Shown here: positions 45,107 to 54,678 of the stretch, one piece after another
How positions within the stretch are numbered: the first letter of the stretch is position 1
Layout of the letters: each line of letters starts with the position of its first letter
Position numbers and translations under genes: made by a program
NCBI GenBank assembly: GCA_048268885.1
Contig: JBLWUP010000026.1
Coordinates: forward strand, 12,687-76,686
Length of the DNA stretch: 64,000 bases
Direction: 5' to 3'
From: Pelagibius sp048268885
GTDB taxonomy: Bacteria > Pseudomonadota > Alphaproteobacteria > Kiloniellales > Kiloniellaceae
Notes under the pieces: generated by a model
What the model saw: the letters and a program-made list of their open reading frames with translations, nothing else
Told to the model about the DNA's origin: nothing
The model's database searches: none

Positions 45107-47041
45107 CTAGGTCCCGACGGCGCGCTGGGCGGCATCGCCCTCTGCCGATTTGAGGTGAACGTTGCTGAGGAAGGACTCGAACATCAGCAAGGCCCAGATG
45201 GCCGCGCTGTAGTCGCTGGTGCCGGCCGAGTGGTCGTCCAGCAGGCGCTCGATGAAGGCCATGTCGAACAGTCCCGTTTCCTCCAGGACGCCTTCCAGAA
45301 GCCGGCGGCGCACCACTTCGCGCAGCGGTCCGCGGAACCAGCTTGCCAGCGGAATGCAGAAGCCCATTTTCTCGCGGTAGAGCACGTCGTGGGGGAGCCG
45401 ATCCTCCATCGCCTTCTTCAGCAGATACTTGCCTTCGCGGGCGCGCAGGCGGAAATCGGGCGGCAGCGTCGCCGCCCACTCCAGCAGCTTGTGGTCGAGC
45501 AGCGGCACGCGCACCTCCAGGGAGGTGGCCATGCTGGCCCGGTCGACCTTGGTCAGGATGTCGCCCGGCAGGTAGGTCTTCAGGTCGGCGTACTGGACCC
45601 GGTCCAGGTGGTGCTCGACCGGCGCGTCCTTGATGACGTCCTCCAGCACATTGCGCGCGTGGTAGCCGTTCAGGTCGCGCTGCATGCGCGGCGAGTAGAG
45701 GCGCTGGCGCAGGCGGTCGTCCAGGATCGAGACGCTGTGGAAGTAGCCTTCCACGCTGTCGCGGGCCAGGGCCTGCAGGGTGGACTTGGCGCGCAGCGGG
45801 CGCGGGGCCCAGTCCAGTTTCGGATAGGCCCGCCCGAGCAGCGAAAAGACCGGCTGGCGCAGCGGGCCGGGCAGGGTGCCGCGCACCATCTCCTCGTAGT
45901 GGTGCCAGCGATAGCGGCGGTAGCCGGCGAAGCCCTCGTCGCCGCCGTCGCCGGAGAGCGCCACGGTCACTTTTTCCCGCGCCAGGCGGCAGACCTGGTA
46001 GGTCGGCATGGCGGAGCTGTCCGCGAAGGGTTCGTCGTAGAAGCCGGAGATGTCCTCGATCAGATCGAAAGAGTCGGAGACGACCTGCCGCGAGCGGTGG
46101 TCGGTGTGCAGGTGCTTGGCCACCTTTTCGGCATAGACGGCCTCGTCGAAGTCCGGCACATCGAAGCCGATGGAGCAGGTGTTCACCGGCGTCGTCGAAT
46201 GTTCCGCCATCATGCTGACGACGCTGCTGGAATCGACGCCGCCGGAAAGGAAGGCGCCGAGCGGCACGTCGGACATGAGGCGGATCTTCACGGCCTCGCT
46301 CATGCGCTCGCGCAGTTCGGCGCAGGCGTCGTCTTCCTTGAGGCGATGATTGGCCTCGAAGGTGATGTCCCAGTACTGCCGTGGCTCCGGCTGCGGTTTG
46401 CCGCGCGTCCACACCAGGGTGTGCGCCGGCGGCAGCTTGCGGACGCTCTCGTAGATCGTCTTGGGGTCCGGCACGTAACCGAAGGCGAAATAGTCCTCGA
46501 TGGCCAGGATGTCGAAGTTGCGCTCCAGGCCGGGATGACACAGCAGCGCCTTCATCTCCGATCCGAAGATCAGCTGGCCGTCGGCCAGCGCCGCATAGTA
46601 GAGCGGCTTGATGCCGAGCCGGTCACGGGCCAGAAAAAGCGTTTCGTTGTTGCTGTCCCACAGCGCGAAGGAGAACATTCCGCGGAAGCGCTTCACGCAA
46701 TCGGCGCCCCATTCCTCCCAGGCATGCACGATGACTTCCGTATCGCAGACGGTGCGGAACTTGTGGCCGAGCTCGCGCAGCTCGTCTTCCAGTTCCTTGA
46801 AGTTGTAGATTTCGCCGTTGTAAACCACACAGACGGAATGGTCTTCGTTGAACAGCGGCTGGTGGCCGCCGGCCAGGTCGATGATCGACAGGCGGCGGTG
46901 GCCGAGACCGATGCCGTCGTCGACATGGTAGCCGGCGCCGTCGGGACCGCGATGCTGAATGCTGTCGGTCATGGCCGTCAGGAGGGCGCGGTCGACCGGC
47001 CCCGCCGCTCTGGTGTTAAAGATGCCTGCCAGTCCGCACAT
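45107..47041 (-). CDS. XrtA/PEP-CTERM system amidotransferase 1
   Basis: 644 residues. Catalytic Cys2 in MCGLAGIFNTR, then GLGHRRLSIIDLAGGHQP, VVYNGEIYNFKELE, and in the synthetase domain LSGGVDSSSVV and LSGDGGDEGFAGYRRY. The sequence follows the exosortase A system-associated amidotransferase 1 family closely. Glutamine-derived ammonia is probably used to amidate an EPS precursor. It lies 39 bases downstream of xrtA in the same operon. Confidence 0.93.
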   Translation of the reverse strand: MCGLAGIFNTRAAGPVDRALLTAMTDSIQHRGPDGAGYHVDDGIGLGHRRLSIIDLAGGHQPLFNEDHSVCVVYNGEIYNFKELEDELRELGHKFRTVCDTEVIVHAWEEWGADCVKRFRGMFSFALWDSNNETLFLARDRLGIKPLYYAALADGQLIFGSEMKALLCHPGLERNFDILAIEDYFAFGYVPDPKTIYESVRKLPPAHTLVWTRGKPQPEPRQYWDITFEANHRLKEDDACAELRERMSEAVKIRLMSDVPLGAFLSGGVDSSSVVSMMAEHSTTPVNTCSIGFDVPDFDEAVYAEKVAKHLHTDHRSRQVVSDSFDLIEDISGFYDEPFADSSAMPTYQVCRLAREKVTVALSGDGGDEGFAGYRRYRWHHYEEMVRGTLPGPLRQPVFSLLGRAYPKLDWAPRPLRAKSTLQALARDSVEGYFHSVSILDDRLRQRLYSPRMQRDLNGYHARNVLEDVIKDAPVEHHLDRVQYADLKTYLPGDILTKVDRASMATSLEVRVPLLDHKLLEWAATLPPDFRLRAREGKYLLKKAMEDRLPHDVLYREKMGFCIPLASWFRGPLREVVRRRLLEGVLEETGLFDMAFIERLLDDHSAGTSDYSAAIWALLMFESFLSNVHLKSAEGDAAQRAVGT

Positions 47042-47080
47042 AATCCAATCCGTCTCCGCTGTGCCGCGCCCGCTTGGTGC

Positions 47081-48796
47081 TCACGGCTTGGGAGCCCCTC
47101 CCGTCGATTCGCCCGGTGAAGTGGTGCCCAACATAACCGTCCCGGACTTGGCCGGCTCCCGGTCAAGCAGGACCAAACTGCCATTTTCCGCCATGCTCCG
47201 GCGCAGGAAGGCGCCGAGCAAGGCCTTAGTCTGCTCGTTATCCTCTGAGACTTTAGCGCCAATCGCAACCACTGCGGCGGCTCTTTCGCCGCCGAAGGCG
47301 ATCGCCTTCATCTCCAGCAGCTTGCCGAGGATGCGCGAGTTGGTGGCTTCGCCGCCGATCCGGTACCAGACCCAAAGAAGATAGGTTTCGCCGCCCTTGC
47401 GCAGGACCATTTCATTAAGGGGGTGAGGGCCGCCGGGCAACTCGATCTCGGATCTCCGCACGCCGATCAGGCGCCACTTCTGGCTGTCGCCCAGCAAGTT
47501 GTTCACGTCGCTGATGGCTTCGGCCCCTTCGCGCTGATAGGCGAAATAGCTGACATGCAGTTCCACCTCCCCGTCGTCGCGCCGGTAGGCCTGGTGCAGG
47601 GTGGCATCCGCGCCCGGCAGCCGGGGCAGCCACTGCGGGGCCGTGGTCTCGGCCGCGGCCCAGGGCGCCATGGCCGCCGGCGGGCGGAGCCTGATGGCGG
47701 CGGTATCGGGAGGCGCCTTGGCCACGGCGAGCCAGGTCTGAGCGCCGAAGATCGCGAGGACGGCCAGGGCGCCGAGCAGCGCCTGGCCCGGAAGGCCGAG
47801 GCCCGCGCGGCGCGGCTGCGGGGCGCCGGCGGGGCCCGGCTGGTCGTCCATCAGGGGATCGCTGCGGTCGCGCAGCACGGCGGCGATGCCCAGCAGGGTG
47901 AGCGTGACGATTCCCAGGAAGACGAAGCCGTAGATGATGTGGTCGACATCGACGGCCAGCTCATAGTCGCTCAGGTGCGCCAGCATGACGATGCCGTAGG
48001 CCCGGATGCCGTTGGCGACGATCGGCACCAGAATGGAAAGGCCGACGAAGAGCAGGCGCCGCTTCCAGGAGCGGAAGAACAGATAGGCGGCCAGAATGCC
48101 CAGGGCCACGCTGACGATCAGGTAGCGCACGCCGGAGCAGGCCTCGGCGACGAGGAAGGCCCCGGAGGGGATCTGGATGAAGTAGCCGTCCAGGAAGACG
48201 GGCATGCCCGTGAGGCGGAGCAGATGGACGACCATTTGGGCCGTCACGTCCTGCAGCATGGGAATGACGGAGTAGCCGAAGGGGACGGCCAGATAAAGGT
48301 AGGCCAGGGGGAAGAGCGCCACGCGGGCCGCTTCCGCACCGAGCACCAGGAGGAACAGCGACTGCCAGAGGCCGACGATGGCGAATTGCTTGACGACCAT
48401 CAGGTTCGCAAGGTCGCCGATGACCCAGAGCAGCGTCAGGCCCACCATCGGCAGCAGCGCCCAGGGGGCGGCTCTCGGCCGGACCGCCGCCAGCCGGTGG
48501 CGCAGCCGGTAGAGGAGAAAGAGGCTGATCGGCAGAATGAAGTAGGCGTGTCCGTAGGTGCGCGAGGTGTTCCAGACGCGCACCGCGGCGGCGATCTCGT
48601 TCCAGAAGATCCACCCGAGGGCCAGGGAGCAGACGGCGAAGATCGCCAGGCTGACGCCCCAGGCCTTGCGCAGGCCGGCGGCGGTCGGCTGCGGCGGTTC
48701 CGCCGGCGCCTGGGTCCCGCCCGGCGGTAGCCGGTTCCCGCCCGGCGGCAGCGGCGCGGCACTTTCCTGCGGGCGGATTTGCGGCGTGCTCTGCAT
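47081..48796 (-). CDS. xrtA: Exosortase A with fused EpsI domain
   Basis: 571 residues. After a Pro/Gly-rich N-terminus with a duplicated LPPGG block come about eight transmembrane helices. The catalytic triad is clear: Cys220 in VAEACSGVRYL, Arg265 in ANGIRAYGIV, and His286 in DVDHIIYGFVF. The C-terminal 230 residues form the periplasmic EpsI (DUF3485) domain (YRRDDGEVELHVSYFAYQ, LWVWYRIGG). This transpeptidase-like membrane protease cleaves the PEP-CTERM tail of cargo such as the protein at 27405-28358. It starts immediately after the FemAB gene. Confidence 0.96.
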   Translation of the reverse strand: MQSTPQIRPQESAAPLPPGGNRLPPGGTQAPAEPPQPTAAGLRKAWGVSLAIFAVCSLALGWIFWNEIAAAVRVWNTSRTYGHAYFILPISLFLLYRLRHRLAAVRPRAAPWALLPMVGLTLLWVIGDLANLMVVKQFAIVGLWQSLFLLVLGAEAARVALFPLAYLYLAVPFGYSVIPMLQDVTAQMVVHLLRLTGMPVFLDGYFIQIPSGAFLVAEACSGVRYLIVSVALGILAAYLFFRSWKRRLLFVGLSILVPIVANGIRAYGIVMLAHLSDYELAVDVDHIIYGFVFLGIVTLTLLGIAAVLRDRSDPLMDDQPGPAGAPQPRRAGLGLPGQALLGALAVLAIFGAQTWLAVAKAPPDTAAIRLRPPAAMAPWAAAETTAPQWLPRLPGADATLHQAYRRDDGEVELHVSYFAYQREGAEAISDVNNLLGDSQKWRLIGVRRSEIELPGGPHPLNEMVLRKGGETYLLWVWYRIGGEATNSRILGKLLEMKAIAFGGERAAAVVAIGAKVSEDNEQTKALLGAFLRRSMAENGSLVLLDREPAKSGTVMLGTTSPGESTGGAPKP

Positions 48797-49846
48797 CTAG
48801 GCCAGTTCCCGCGCGACCAGGGGGCCGATGGTGTTGGCGACGGCCAGCGGCAGCCGCTTCCAGGTCGCGACCATCAGCGCGTACTTCGGGTTCAGCGGAT
48901 TGATCTCGGGCACCTCGTCGAGGCGCAGCAGGCTGTGTTCGTAGTACAGCGGCTCCGGCTCGAAGCCCCAATGCTTCTTGAAAGCGAAGGAGCCGGTGCC
49001 GACCTTGCTGCGGCCGAAGTCGAAGAGGCGCAGGCCGGACTCGCAGGCCCGGCGCATCACTTCCCAGTACATGAAGTCGTTGGCCGCGTAGGCGCGCGCC
49101 GCCTGGCCGCCGCCGCCGTAGTAGGGCAGGACCTCGTCGCGAAAGAAGAAGGAGAGGACGCTGGACAGGGGCTGCCCGTCCTTCGTGATCGTGACGACCT
49201 CGCTCACGTCGTCGAACACCGACTTCAGGCATTCGTAGTAGCGCCGGCTCAACACCGGCGTGCCGAGGTTCCGCACGCTTTCCGCATACAGCGGGAAGAA
49301 GCGGCTGACGTCCGCATCGACCTGGCCTTCCAGTCCCTGCTTGATGCCTTTGCGCACCATGGCCCGCTGCTTGCGTGGGATGGCCTTCATGGCCTCCTCC
49401 GGGGTCGCCGCAATCTCCTTGCGGAAGGTGACGTAGGTCTTGTCGTTGCAGGGCCGGTCGTCGTGCAGGGGCCGGCGCAGGCGGTATTCGATGCGCTCGA
49501 CCCGCAGGTCGCGCCCCAGCGACTGGGCCGCGTCGTCCAGCGCCCGCAGGGCGCCCGGTGTCGTCGCCACGGGGCCGCCATAGACGCAGAAGCCGTTGGA
49601 GATGAGGCTGTTCCCGAATATCCGGCCGCGCACATGGGTCAGCGGCAGAACGCCGACGATCTGCCCGCCCTGCCGGGCGAGGAGATAGTGGCAGTCATGG
49701 CCGAAGCTTTCTTCGATCACCGCTTTCCATCCCGAGAGATGGAAGAAGGTCGCTTCCGGCTGGGCCCGGACGAAGCTGTCCCACTCGGGGTCGCCGCCGT
49801 CTAAGAGGCTAGTGACGTGGAGGTCGTCGGCAGAATCGCGTGGCAT
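48797..49846 (-). CDS. FemAB family protein, XrtA/PEP-CTERM system-associated
   Basis: 349 residues. TFFHLSGWKAVIEESFGHD and LPLTHVRGRIFGNSLIS at the N-terminus, then RKQRAMVRKGIKQGLEG, AYAANDFMYWEVMRRACE and FDFGRSKVGTGSFAFKKHWG, all typical of the XrtA FemAB family. GNAT-fold acyl or aminoacyl transfer to a surface precursor is expected. Its start overlaps the deacetylase gene by 46 bases and its stop abuts the xrtA start, so translation is tightly coupled. Confidence 0.93.
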   Translation of the reverse strand: MPRDSADDLHVTSLLDGGDPEWDSFVRAQPEATFFHLSGWKAVIEESFGHDCHYLLARQGGQIVGVLPLTHVRGRIFGNSLISNGFCVYGGPVATTPGALRALDDAAQSLGRDLRVERIEYRLRRPLHDDRPCNDKTYVTFRKEIAATPEEAMKAIPRKQRAMVRKGIKQGLEGQVDADVSRFFPLYAESVRNLGTPVLSRRYYECLKSVFDDVSEVVTITKDGQPLSSVLSFFFRDEVLPYYGGGGQAARAYAANDFMYWEVMRRACESGLRLFDFGRSKVGTGSFAFKKHWGFEPEPLYYEHSLLRLDEVPEINPLNPKYALMVATWKRLPLAVANTIGPLVARELA

Positions 49847-50712
49847 GCTTCCCCATCTTCGCTCGCCAGGTACACACGGTCCATCCGGTCCCAGTCGAAG
49901 TCCTTCAGCACCGCCCGCAACCGCCGTTCCATCGTGTTGAGGTTCACGTAGTGACGGAAACGCGAGCGCAGGGGAGCTTCCTTGAAACGCGGTTGCTCGG
50001 GGTCGACCTCCCAGGGATGGAAGTAGAAGACCACGGGCCGCCGGTCCTTCGCAGCGATGCGGCGTAGGGCCCAGCGCGAACAGGCGTAGGGCAGGAGGCG
50101 GAAATAGCCACCACCGCCGCTCGGCAGATTGCGGTTAAAGATATTGAGTGTGGTGATCGGCACCTCGACCAGTCCGTGCTTGTCGCTCGGCCGGTAGGCG
50201 AAGCGCGGCGCATCGGGCATGCCGTAGTGGTCATGCTGGATCGGGTAGACGCTGGAACTGTAGCGGTAGCCTTCTTCGGCCAGGATGTCGAAGGCCCAGG
50301 GCGTGCGCTGGTCGATCGAGAAACTCGCCGCGCGGTAGCCCCTGACCTGCTGCCCGCCGATATCCTCGAGGATCTGTTTGGACTTGCGGATATCCTGGCG
50401 GAAGGCTTCCGGCTCCTGGGTGTGCACCTTGACGTGGTCGTAGCCGTGACTGGCCACCTCGTGGCCGGCTTCGGCGATCCGCCGCAGCACCTGCGGATAG
50501 CGTTCGGCGACCCATGCCAGGGTGAAGAAGGTGGCGGAGACCTGATGGTCGTCGAACATCTCGAGGATGCGGTCGACGTTGCGCTCCACGCGGCAGGAAT
50601 AGCTGTCCCAGTCGGCGCGCTGCACCTGATTCGCGAAGGCGGCGACCTGGAAGTAGTCTTCCACGTCGACGGTCATCGCTCCGGTTATCGCGGCGGGGTT
50701 CTTGCCGGCCAT
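49801..50712 (-). CDS. Polysaccharide deacetylase, XrtA-associated (DUF3473)
   Basis: 303 residues. MTVDVEDYFQVAAF carries the first metal-site Asp, SHGYDHVKVH the two histidines, and GYRAASFSID the catalytic Arg block; the DUF3473 tail contains VFYFHPWEVDPEQPRF. The family removes N-acetyl groups from EPS sugars. ATG 50712 has AGGAGAACG directly upstream; MTV at residue 13 is a less likely start. The frame stays open to 51015 but this is a shadow of the next gene. Confidence 0.94.
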   Translation of the reverse strand: MAGKNPAAITGAMTVDVEDYFQVAAFANQVQRADWDSYSCRVERNVDRILEMFDDHQVSATFFTLAWVAERYPQVLRRIAEAGHEVASHGYDHVKVHTQEPEAFRQDIRKSKQILEDIGGQQVRGYRAASFSIDQRTPWAFDILAEEGYRYSSSVYPIQHDHYGMPDAPRFAYRPSDKHGLVEVPITTLNIFNRNLPSGGGGYFRLLPYACSRWALRRIAAKDRRPVVFYFHPWEVDPEQPRFKEAPLRSRFRHYVNLNTMERRLRAVLKDFDWDRMDRVYLASEDGEACHAILPTTSTSLAS

Positions 50713-50768
50713 CGTCGTTCTCCTGGGCTGCGGCGCGCCGGTCCGCGAGGGGCCGGCGGGCGATCGCG

Positions 50769-51731
50769 CTAGCCGTCCTTTTCGTTCACGTTGCGGAAGT
50801 CGACCACGCGGTCGGACGCCTCCGGCTCCGGCTCGGGGGAATAGTCTTCCTCGGCCATCGGCGGCTCGAGAGCGATCTCGACGTCGGAGGCAGGTTCGCC
50901 GCCGAGCGACAGGCCGGTGGCGTCGATCCGCATGTCGTCGGCCACGAAGCTGACGTCCTCCGCCGTGATCTCGTGCTTTTCCTCGATGAAGGCGTTCCAC
51001 AGCAGGCGGTCGCAAAGGTTGTTGATGAGGCGCGGCACGCCGCGGGTCTCCCGGTGGATCACCGCGAAGGCGTCATCGGAGATGCTCGGGTCGTTGTCCC
51101 AACCCGCCCGCTGCAGGCGGAACTGAATGTACTGCTTGGCCTCTTCGTCGCTCAGCGGCGTCAGGTGGTGGATGGCCACGATGCGCTGGCGCAGCTGCTC
51201 CAGGCCGTTGCCGGCGAGCTTGCGGCGAAACTCGGGCTGGCCGACCAGGAAGACCTGCAGCAGGGGACGGCCCTTATGATAAATGTTCGAGAGCATGCGC
51301 AGCTCTTCCAGGGCGGAAACCGGCAGGCCCTGCGCCTCGTCGACCACCAGGATGGCCCGGGCGTTGCGGCGGTGGGTTTCCAGCAGGAAGGCTTCCAGGT
51401 TGCGGAAGACCGTCGCCTTGTCGGAGTTCTCTTCGCGCAGACCGAACGCCGAGGCGACCATGCGCAGGAAGCTGTCGGCCTCGAACTGGGTGTTGGCGAT
51501 CATCGCCGTCACCGCCGTGTTCTTCGGCAGGCTGTTCAGGAAGTAGTCGATGAACACCGTCTTCCCGGCGCCGATTTCGCCGGTGATGACCACGAAGCCT
51601 TCACCCTTGCTGAGGCCGAAACTCAGATAGGACAGCGCCCGGCGCTGCGACTGGCTGCGGAAGTAAAACCGCAGGTCCGGCGTCAAGTTGAAAGGGTATT
51701 CCCGAAGCTTAAAGAAGGTTGTGTATTTCAT
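50769..51731 (-). CDS. XrtA-associated ATPase (ExeA/GspA-like AAA)
   Basis: 320 residues. YFRSQSQRRALSYLSFGL and the Walker A loop GEIGAGKT at 51-58, Walker B ARAILVVDEAQGL, sensor QVFLVGQPEFRRKL, and RETRGVPRLINNLCDRLL. The last 50 residues are very acidic. This is the PEP-CTERM locus subfamily of secretion ATPases; it may drive or regulate polymer export. ATG 51731 (MKYTTFFKLREYPF) is the family start; the longer frame to 51797 is rejected. It is the first gene of the XrtA operon. Confidence 0.93.
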   Translation of the reverse strand: MKYTTFFKLREYPFNLTPDLRFYFRSQSQRRALSYLSFGLSKGEGFVVITGEIGAGKTVFIDYFLNSLPKNTAVTAMIANTQFEADSFLRMVASAFGLREENSDKATVFRNLEAFLLETHRRNARAILVVDEAQGLPVSALEELRMLSNIYHKGRPLLQVFLVGQPEFRRKLAGNGLEQLRQRIVAIHHLTPLSDEEAKQYIQFRLQRAGWDNDPSISDDAFAVIHRETRGVPRLINNLCDRLLWNAFIEEKHEITAEDVSFVADDMRIDATGLSLGGEPASDVEIALEPPMAEEDYSPEPEPEASDRVVDFRNVNEKDG

Positions 51732-51998
51732 GTGCTGCCTTGTTTGCCATCTTCCTAGCTTTTCATAATTGGGCACACCCGCCCGCCCGCAAGTCACACG
51801 TCACACAAGCCCCGTCAATCTACACGGCGGGTGCCGGGTTGGCGATTCCTTCCTAGGCCAACGCGCTCGGATCGCTGAAAGTTCACAAGTCTTTATGCGG
51901 CATGGCCCAGATTTTGTGGGGCCGAGCGCGCAACGCCGTATACTTAGTGGTTATTACCGCTTGGAGTTAACCCTAATGCCCTGTCCCGAAGGGCCGGA

Positions 51999-53105
51999 TC
52001 ACTCTTCTTCCGGCCGGTCTTCGCGCCGGGGGAGGGCTTTCCGCAGCAGGTGCGGCAGCAGCAAGTAAAGCGGCATTCGCAAATAATGAGAGCGTACATA
52101 AAGAGCCCAGCGCGCGAAGCCTGTCATGGCCGTATCACAAGTCGAATGATCCGGCAGGAGGGCGCGGTGGAAGAGGGCGTCGAAGAGTGCGCGCCGGGGC
52201 GCCGCCGGCCCCCAGGACCGGCAGGCCTGCCGCAGCTCTTCGGGGATCGGGCGGTCCAGCAGATGCGCGCGGTAGCGCAGGGTGAAGTAGAGCGGGCCGG
52301 TGAGGCCGAGGGTCTCGGCCCGCGACCCCAGTTCGCTCCAGAAGCCGGGCTGGGCCCCGAAGTGCCGGACCAGGTCGTCGAGGTCCAGCAGGTCGCGCAG
52401 GCCGCGGTCGAACTCGCCTTCGTTGAACAGGTGGACGGCGCTGTGCAGCACCATGTCCGCCGGGGCCAGGATGCGCAGCCGGGGATCGTCGCCGAGCGGG
52501 CGGCTGGCGTCCGCCAGGGCCGCCGCGTCGACCGTGGATCGGGCCGTCACCGGCACGATGGTATGGTGGATGTCCAGGGCGGTCGCCCGCTTGTAGTGCT
52601 GCAGCGGCGGGATCTGGTGGGTCCAGCGGCGGTAGTAGGTCTGGTCGTATTCGTCGTCGACCAGCGAGATCCAATCGGCGTCAAGCAGGATCTGTTCGAT
52701 CTCGTCGATCCGGTCCCGGGGCACCATGAAATCGATGTCGCCGAACAGGCGTCCCCGCGCCGACGGCAGCCCGGCCATGACATAGGCGGCCCCCTTCAGA
52801 AGGGTGATGGGGACGCCGGAGTCGGCCAGCACCCGGCGCACGCAGGTGACTTCCCAGCGCACGTCGCGCTGCAGCTTCAGCGCCAGGGCCTGCTCCGCCT
52901 GCAGATGCCGCCGCGGGCGCTCCGGGACCGCTTCCAGCGCCCCGATCTCCTCCAGCTGAATGGCGAGACGCGCCAGAATCCCGGCCGTCCGGGCCTGCCG
53001 GACGACGAGGTCCCATTCCTCCAGGGTGAGGGCGGCCAGGGCCTCCGGCCGGCTCGCCAGACGCGGCAGCAGGTGGCGCGGGTCTCCCTTGCGCAGGCCG
53101 GTCAC
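51999..53105 (-). CDS. Nucleotidyltransferase family protein (NTP_transf_5 type)
   Basis: 368 residues. ITLLKGAAYVMAGLP and RLFGDIDFMVPRDRIDEI supply the G-D-x-D metal site of the Pol-beta-like nucleotidyltransferases; ALDIHHTIVP gives the third acidic position. The rest is helical. GTG 53105 overlaps the HprK-like stop (GTGA). In HPr-rel-A systems this enzyme accompanies the PqqD-like and HprK-like proteins, where it may nucleotidylate a protein or small molecule (inference). Confidence 0.85.
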   Translation of the reverse strand: MTGLRKGDPRHLLPRLASRPEALAALTLEEWDLVVRQARTAGILARLAIQLEEIGALEAVPERPRRHLQAEQALALKLQRDVRWEVTCVRRVLADSGVPITLLKGAAYVMAGLPSARGRLFGDIDFMVPRDRIDEIEQILLDADWISLVDDEYDQTYYRRWTHQIPPLQHYKRATALDIHHTIVPVTARSTVDAAALADASRPLGDDPRLRILAPADMVLHSAVHLFNEGEFDRGLRDLLDLDDLVRHFGAQPGFWSELGSRAETLGLTGPLYFTLRYRAHLLDRPIPEELRQACRSWGPAAPRRALFDALFHRALLPDHSTCDTAMTGFARWALYVRSHYLRMPLYLLLPHLLRKALPRREDRPEEE

Positions 53106-54037
53106 GCCATGGCTCCCTCGGCCGCACCACCCTCCGGCTCCAGCGCCGCGAAGGTCCGCTGGGCCTCGGCCAGTTCGCTGTAGGTGAACTCGAAGCAGGC
53201 GCAGCGATCGACGATGCCGGCCAGCAGCTCGAAGCCGTGCTCGCCGTGGATGCTGTAGTTGAAGGCGTTGTCGCCCAGCTCGATCAAGGTGGACGCCTTG
53301 GAGCGCGGGGTCAGCTCGGTCGCGGCGCCTTTCGCGAAGCGGGGAAAGATGATCCAGGCGGGCCGGGCGGTCTCGGTCACGCGCTCGATGCTGGCCGAGG
53401 GGGCCTTCAGCAGGGCGACGGTTCCCTTGGCGGTATCTTTGGAAAGCGCGCTGATCGTCGCCCCGGGGATGACCTGCCGGATGATGTCGATGGACTCGTT
53501 CTTCAGGCTGACGGGACGCGCCAGGGGCGTGATGCGCCCGTCGTTCAAGGAGACCAGCGCCAGCTCGTCGGACAGCAGCCGCCAGCCGTTGTTCACCAGA
53601 AAGGCTGTCAGGGTGCTTTTGCCCGCCCCGGGGGCGCCCGGCAGGATGGCCGCGAGGCCGTCCTTCTCGATGGTCGCGGCGTGGATGATCAGGAAGTGAT
53701 TGGCGTGCGAGGCGATCGACCAGTTGAGGCCCCACTCCAGAAAGGGCAGCGCCTGAGCGAGGGGAAGCGGTTTGAAAGGCACCAGCCCGTCGAACTTGAA
53801 CAGCACCTGCGGATGATACCAGGCGCGCAGCCCGGCCGGCTTTTCCAGCGAGATATGATAGTCGGCGAAGGCTTCGTGGTCGGGGGCCGGGTAGTCGGCG
53901 TAGAGCAGGGAAATGCCCTCCACCACCTGCGGGATGCGCGTGCGGATACGGCTGAGAAACGGCCCGGTGTGCAGGAACAGGCCGGGGCCGTTGAGGCGGC
54001 GGGCCAGCTCGCTTCCGCTCAGGCGTGACAGCTTCAC
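53102..54037 (-). CDS. HprK-related kinase A
   Basis: About 311 residues. The P-loop AILPGAPGAGKSTLTAFL and RLLSDELALVSL (the HprK/PEPCK-type Walker B position) are clear, and IHAATIEKDGLAA precedes them. It lacks the HPr-kinase N-terminal domain and the canonical HPr context, as in the HPr-rel-A kinase family. GTG 54037 (VKLSRLSG) is taken as start; GTG 54082 with AGGA upstream is an alternative that adds 15 residues. It probably phosphorylates a peptide or protein delivered by the adjacent PqqD-like protein (inference). Confidence 0.87.
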   Translation of the reverse strand: MKLSRLSGSELARRLNGPGLFLHTGPFLSRIRTRIPQVVEGISLLYADYPAPDHEAFADYHISLEKPAGLRAWYHPQVLFKFDGLVPFKPLPLAQALPFLEWGLNWSIASHANHFLIIHAATIEKDGLAAILPGAPGAGKSTLTAFLVNNGWRLLSDELALVSLNDGRITPLARPVSLKNESIDIIRQVIPGATISALSKDTAKGTVALLKAPSASIERVTETARPAWIIFPRFAKGAATELTPRSKASTLIELGDNAFNYSIHGEHGFELLAGIVDRCACFEFTYSELAEAQRTFAALEPEGGAAEGAMA

Positions 54038-54253
54038 GGTGTGCCCCGGCGGCCGGAGCAGGCAGGCGCAATGGACCGCCACGAGTCCTGTTCACTTGGG
54101 GGGTGCGGGCTTGCCTTCCGGGACGCCGCCCCGCATCGCGGGTTATCTACTTCCTGGGCGAAGATCACGCTGCCTTGCCGGGCCTGGTCTGTCGAACGGT
54201 GGACATGATCTTCCCTCATCGGAGCCAGCGCAAGGCTTCGGCCCCGGCCGGTC

Positions 54254-54631
54254 TCAGGCGGGGAAGGGGAGCTCTGGGGCGGGCGGCGGCCCGTTGGGGC
54301 CCCCAGGGGGTCGAGCCGCAAGCTCCGTCTCGACCAGCCCGCAGTCCGCCAGGCGGTCGAGGGCCGTCTGGGCCACATGCCGGAGGCGCGGGGTGCTTTC
54401 CAGATCCAGGACACTTCCGAGGTGGTCGGTCAGCTGGTCCAGAGTCGCCGGCGTCTCGCGCAGGCGCTTGAAGATCTCCGCCATGACCACGTCCAGCAAC
54501 AAGGTATCGCCGGAAAGGTCGTCATAGACGACGATCTCACCCGCCCAGGCGCGCCAAGCCGTGACACGCTGGTGGTTGAGGCGCCACGCGTCCTGTCGGG
54601 AGGGGTCTGAGAGATTGCGGGGCGGTTTCAC
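54254..54631 (-). CDS. PqqD-like peptide chaperone, HPr-rel-A system
   Basis: 125 residues. WRLNHQRVTAWRAWAGEIVVYDDLSGDTLLL then EIFKRLRETPATLDQLTDHL has the winged-helix PqqD pattern: strand pair, GDTLLLD, and a following helix bundle. PqqD-type proteins bind leader regions of substrate peptides for modifying enzymes. It lies between the exported protein and the kinase, all in one direction. The C-terminus is Pro-rich and disordered. Confidence 0.82.
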   Translation of the reverse strand: MKPPRNLSDPSRQDAWRLNHQRVTAWRAWAGEIVVYDDLSGDTLLLDVVMAEIFKRLRETPATLDQLTDHLGSVLDLESTPRLRHVAQTALDRLADCGLVETELAARPPGGPNGPPPAPELPFPA

Positions 54632-54678
54632 TGCGTGCTCGGGGGAGATGCCGGCGTGAACGCCAGCCGTTCCGGACC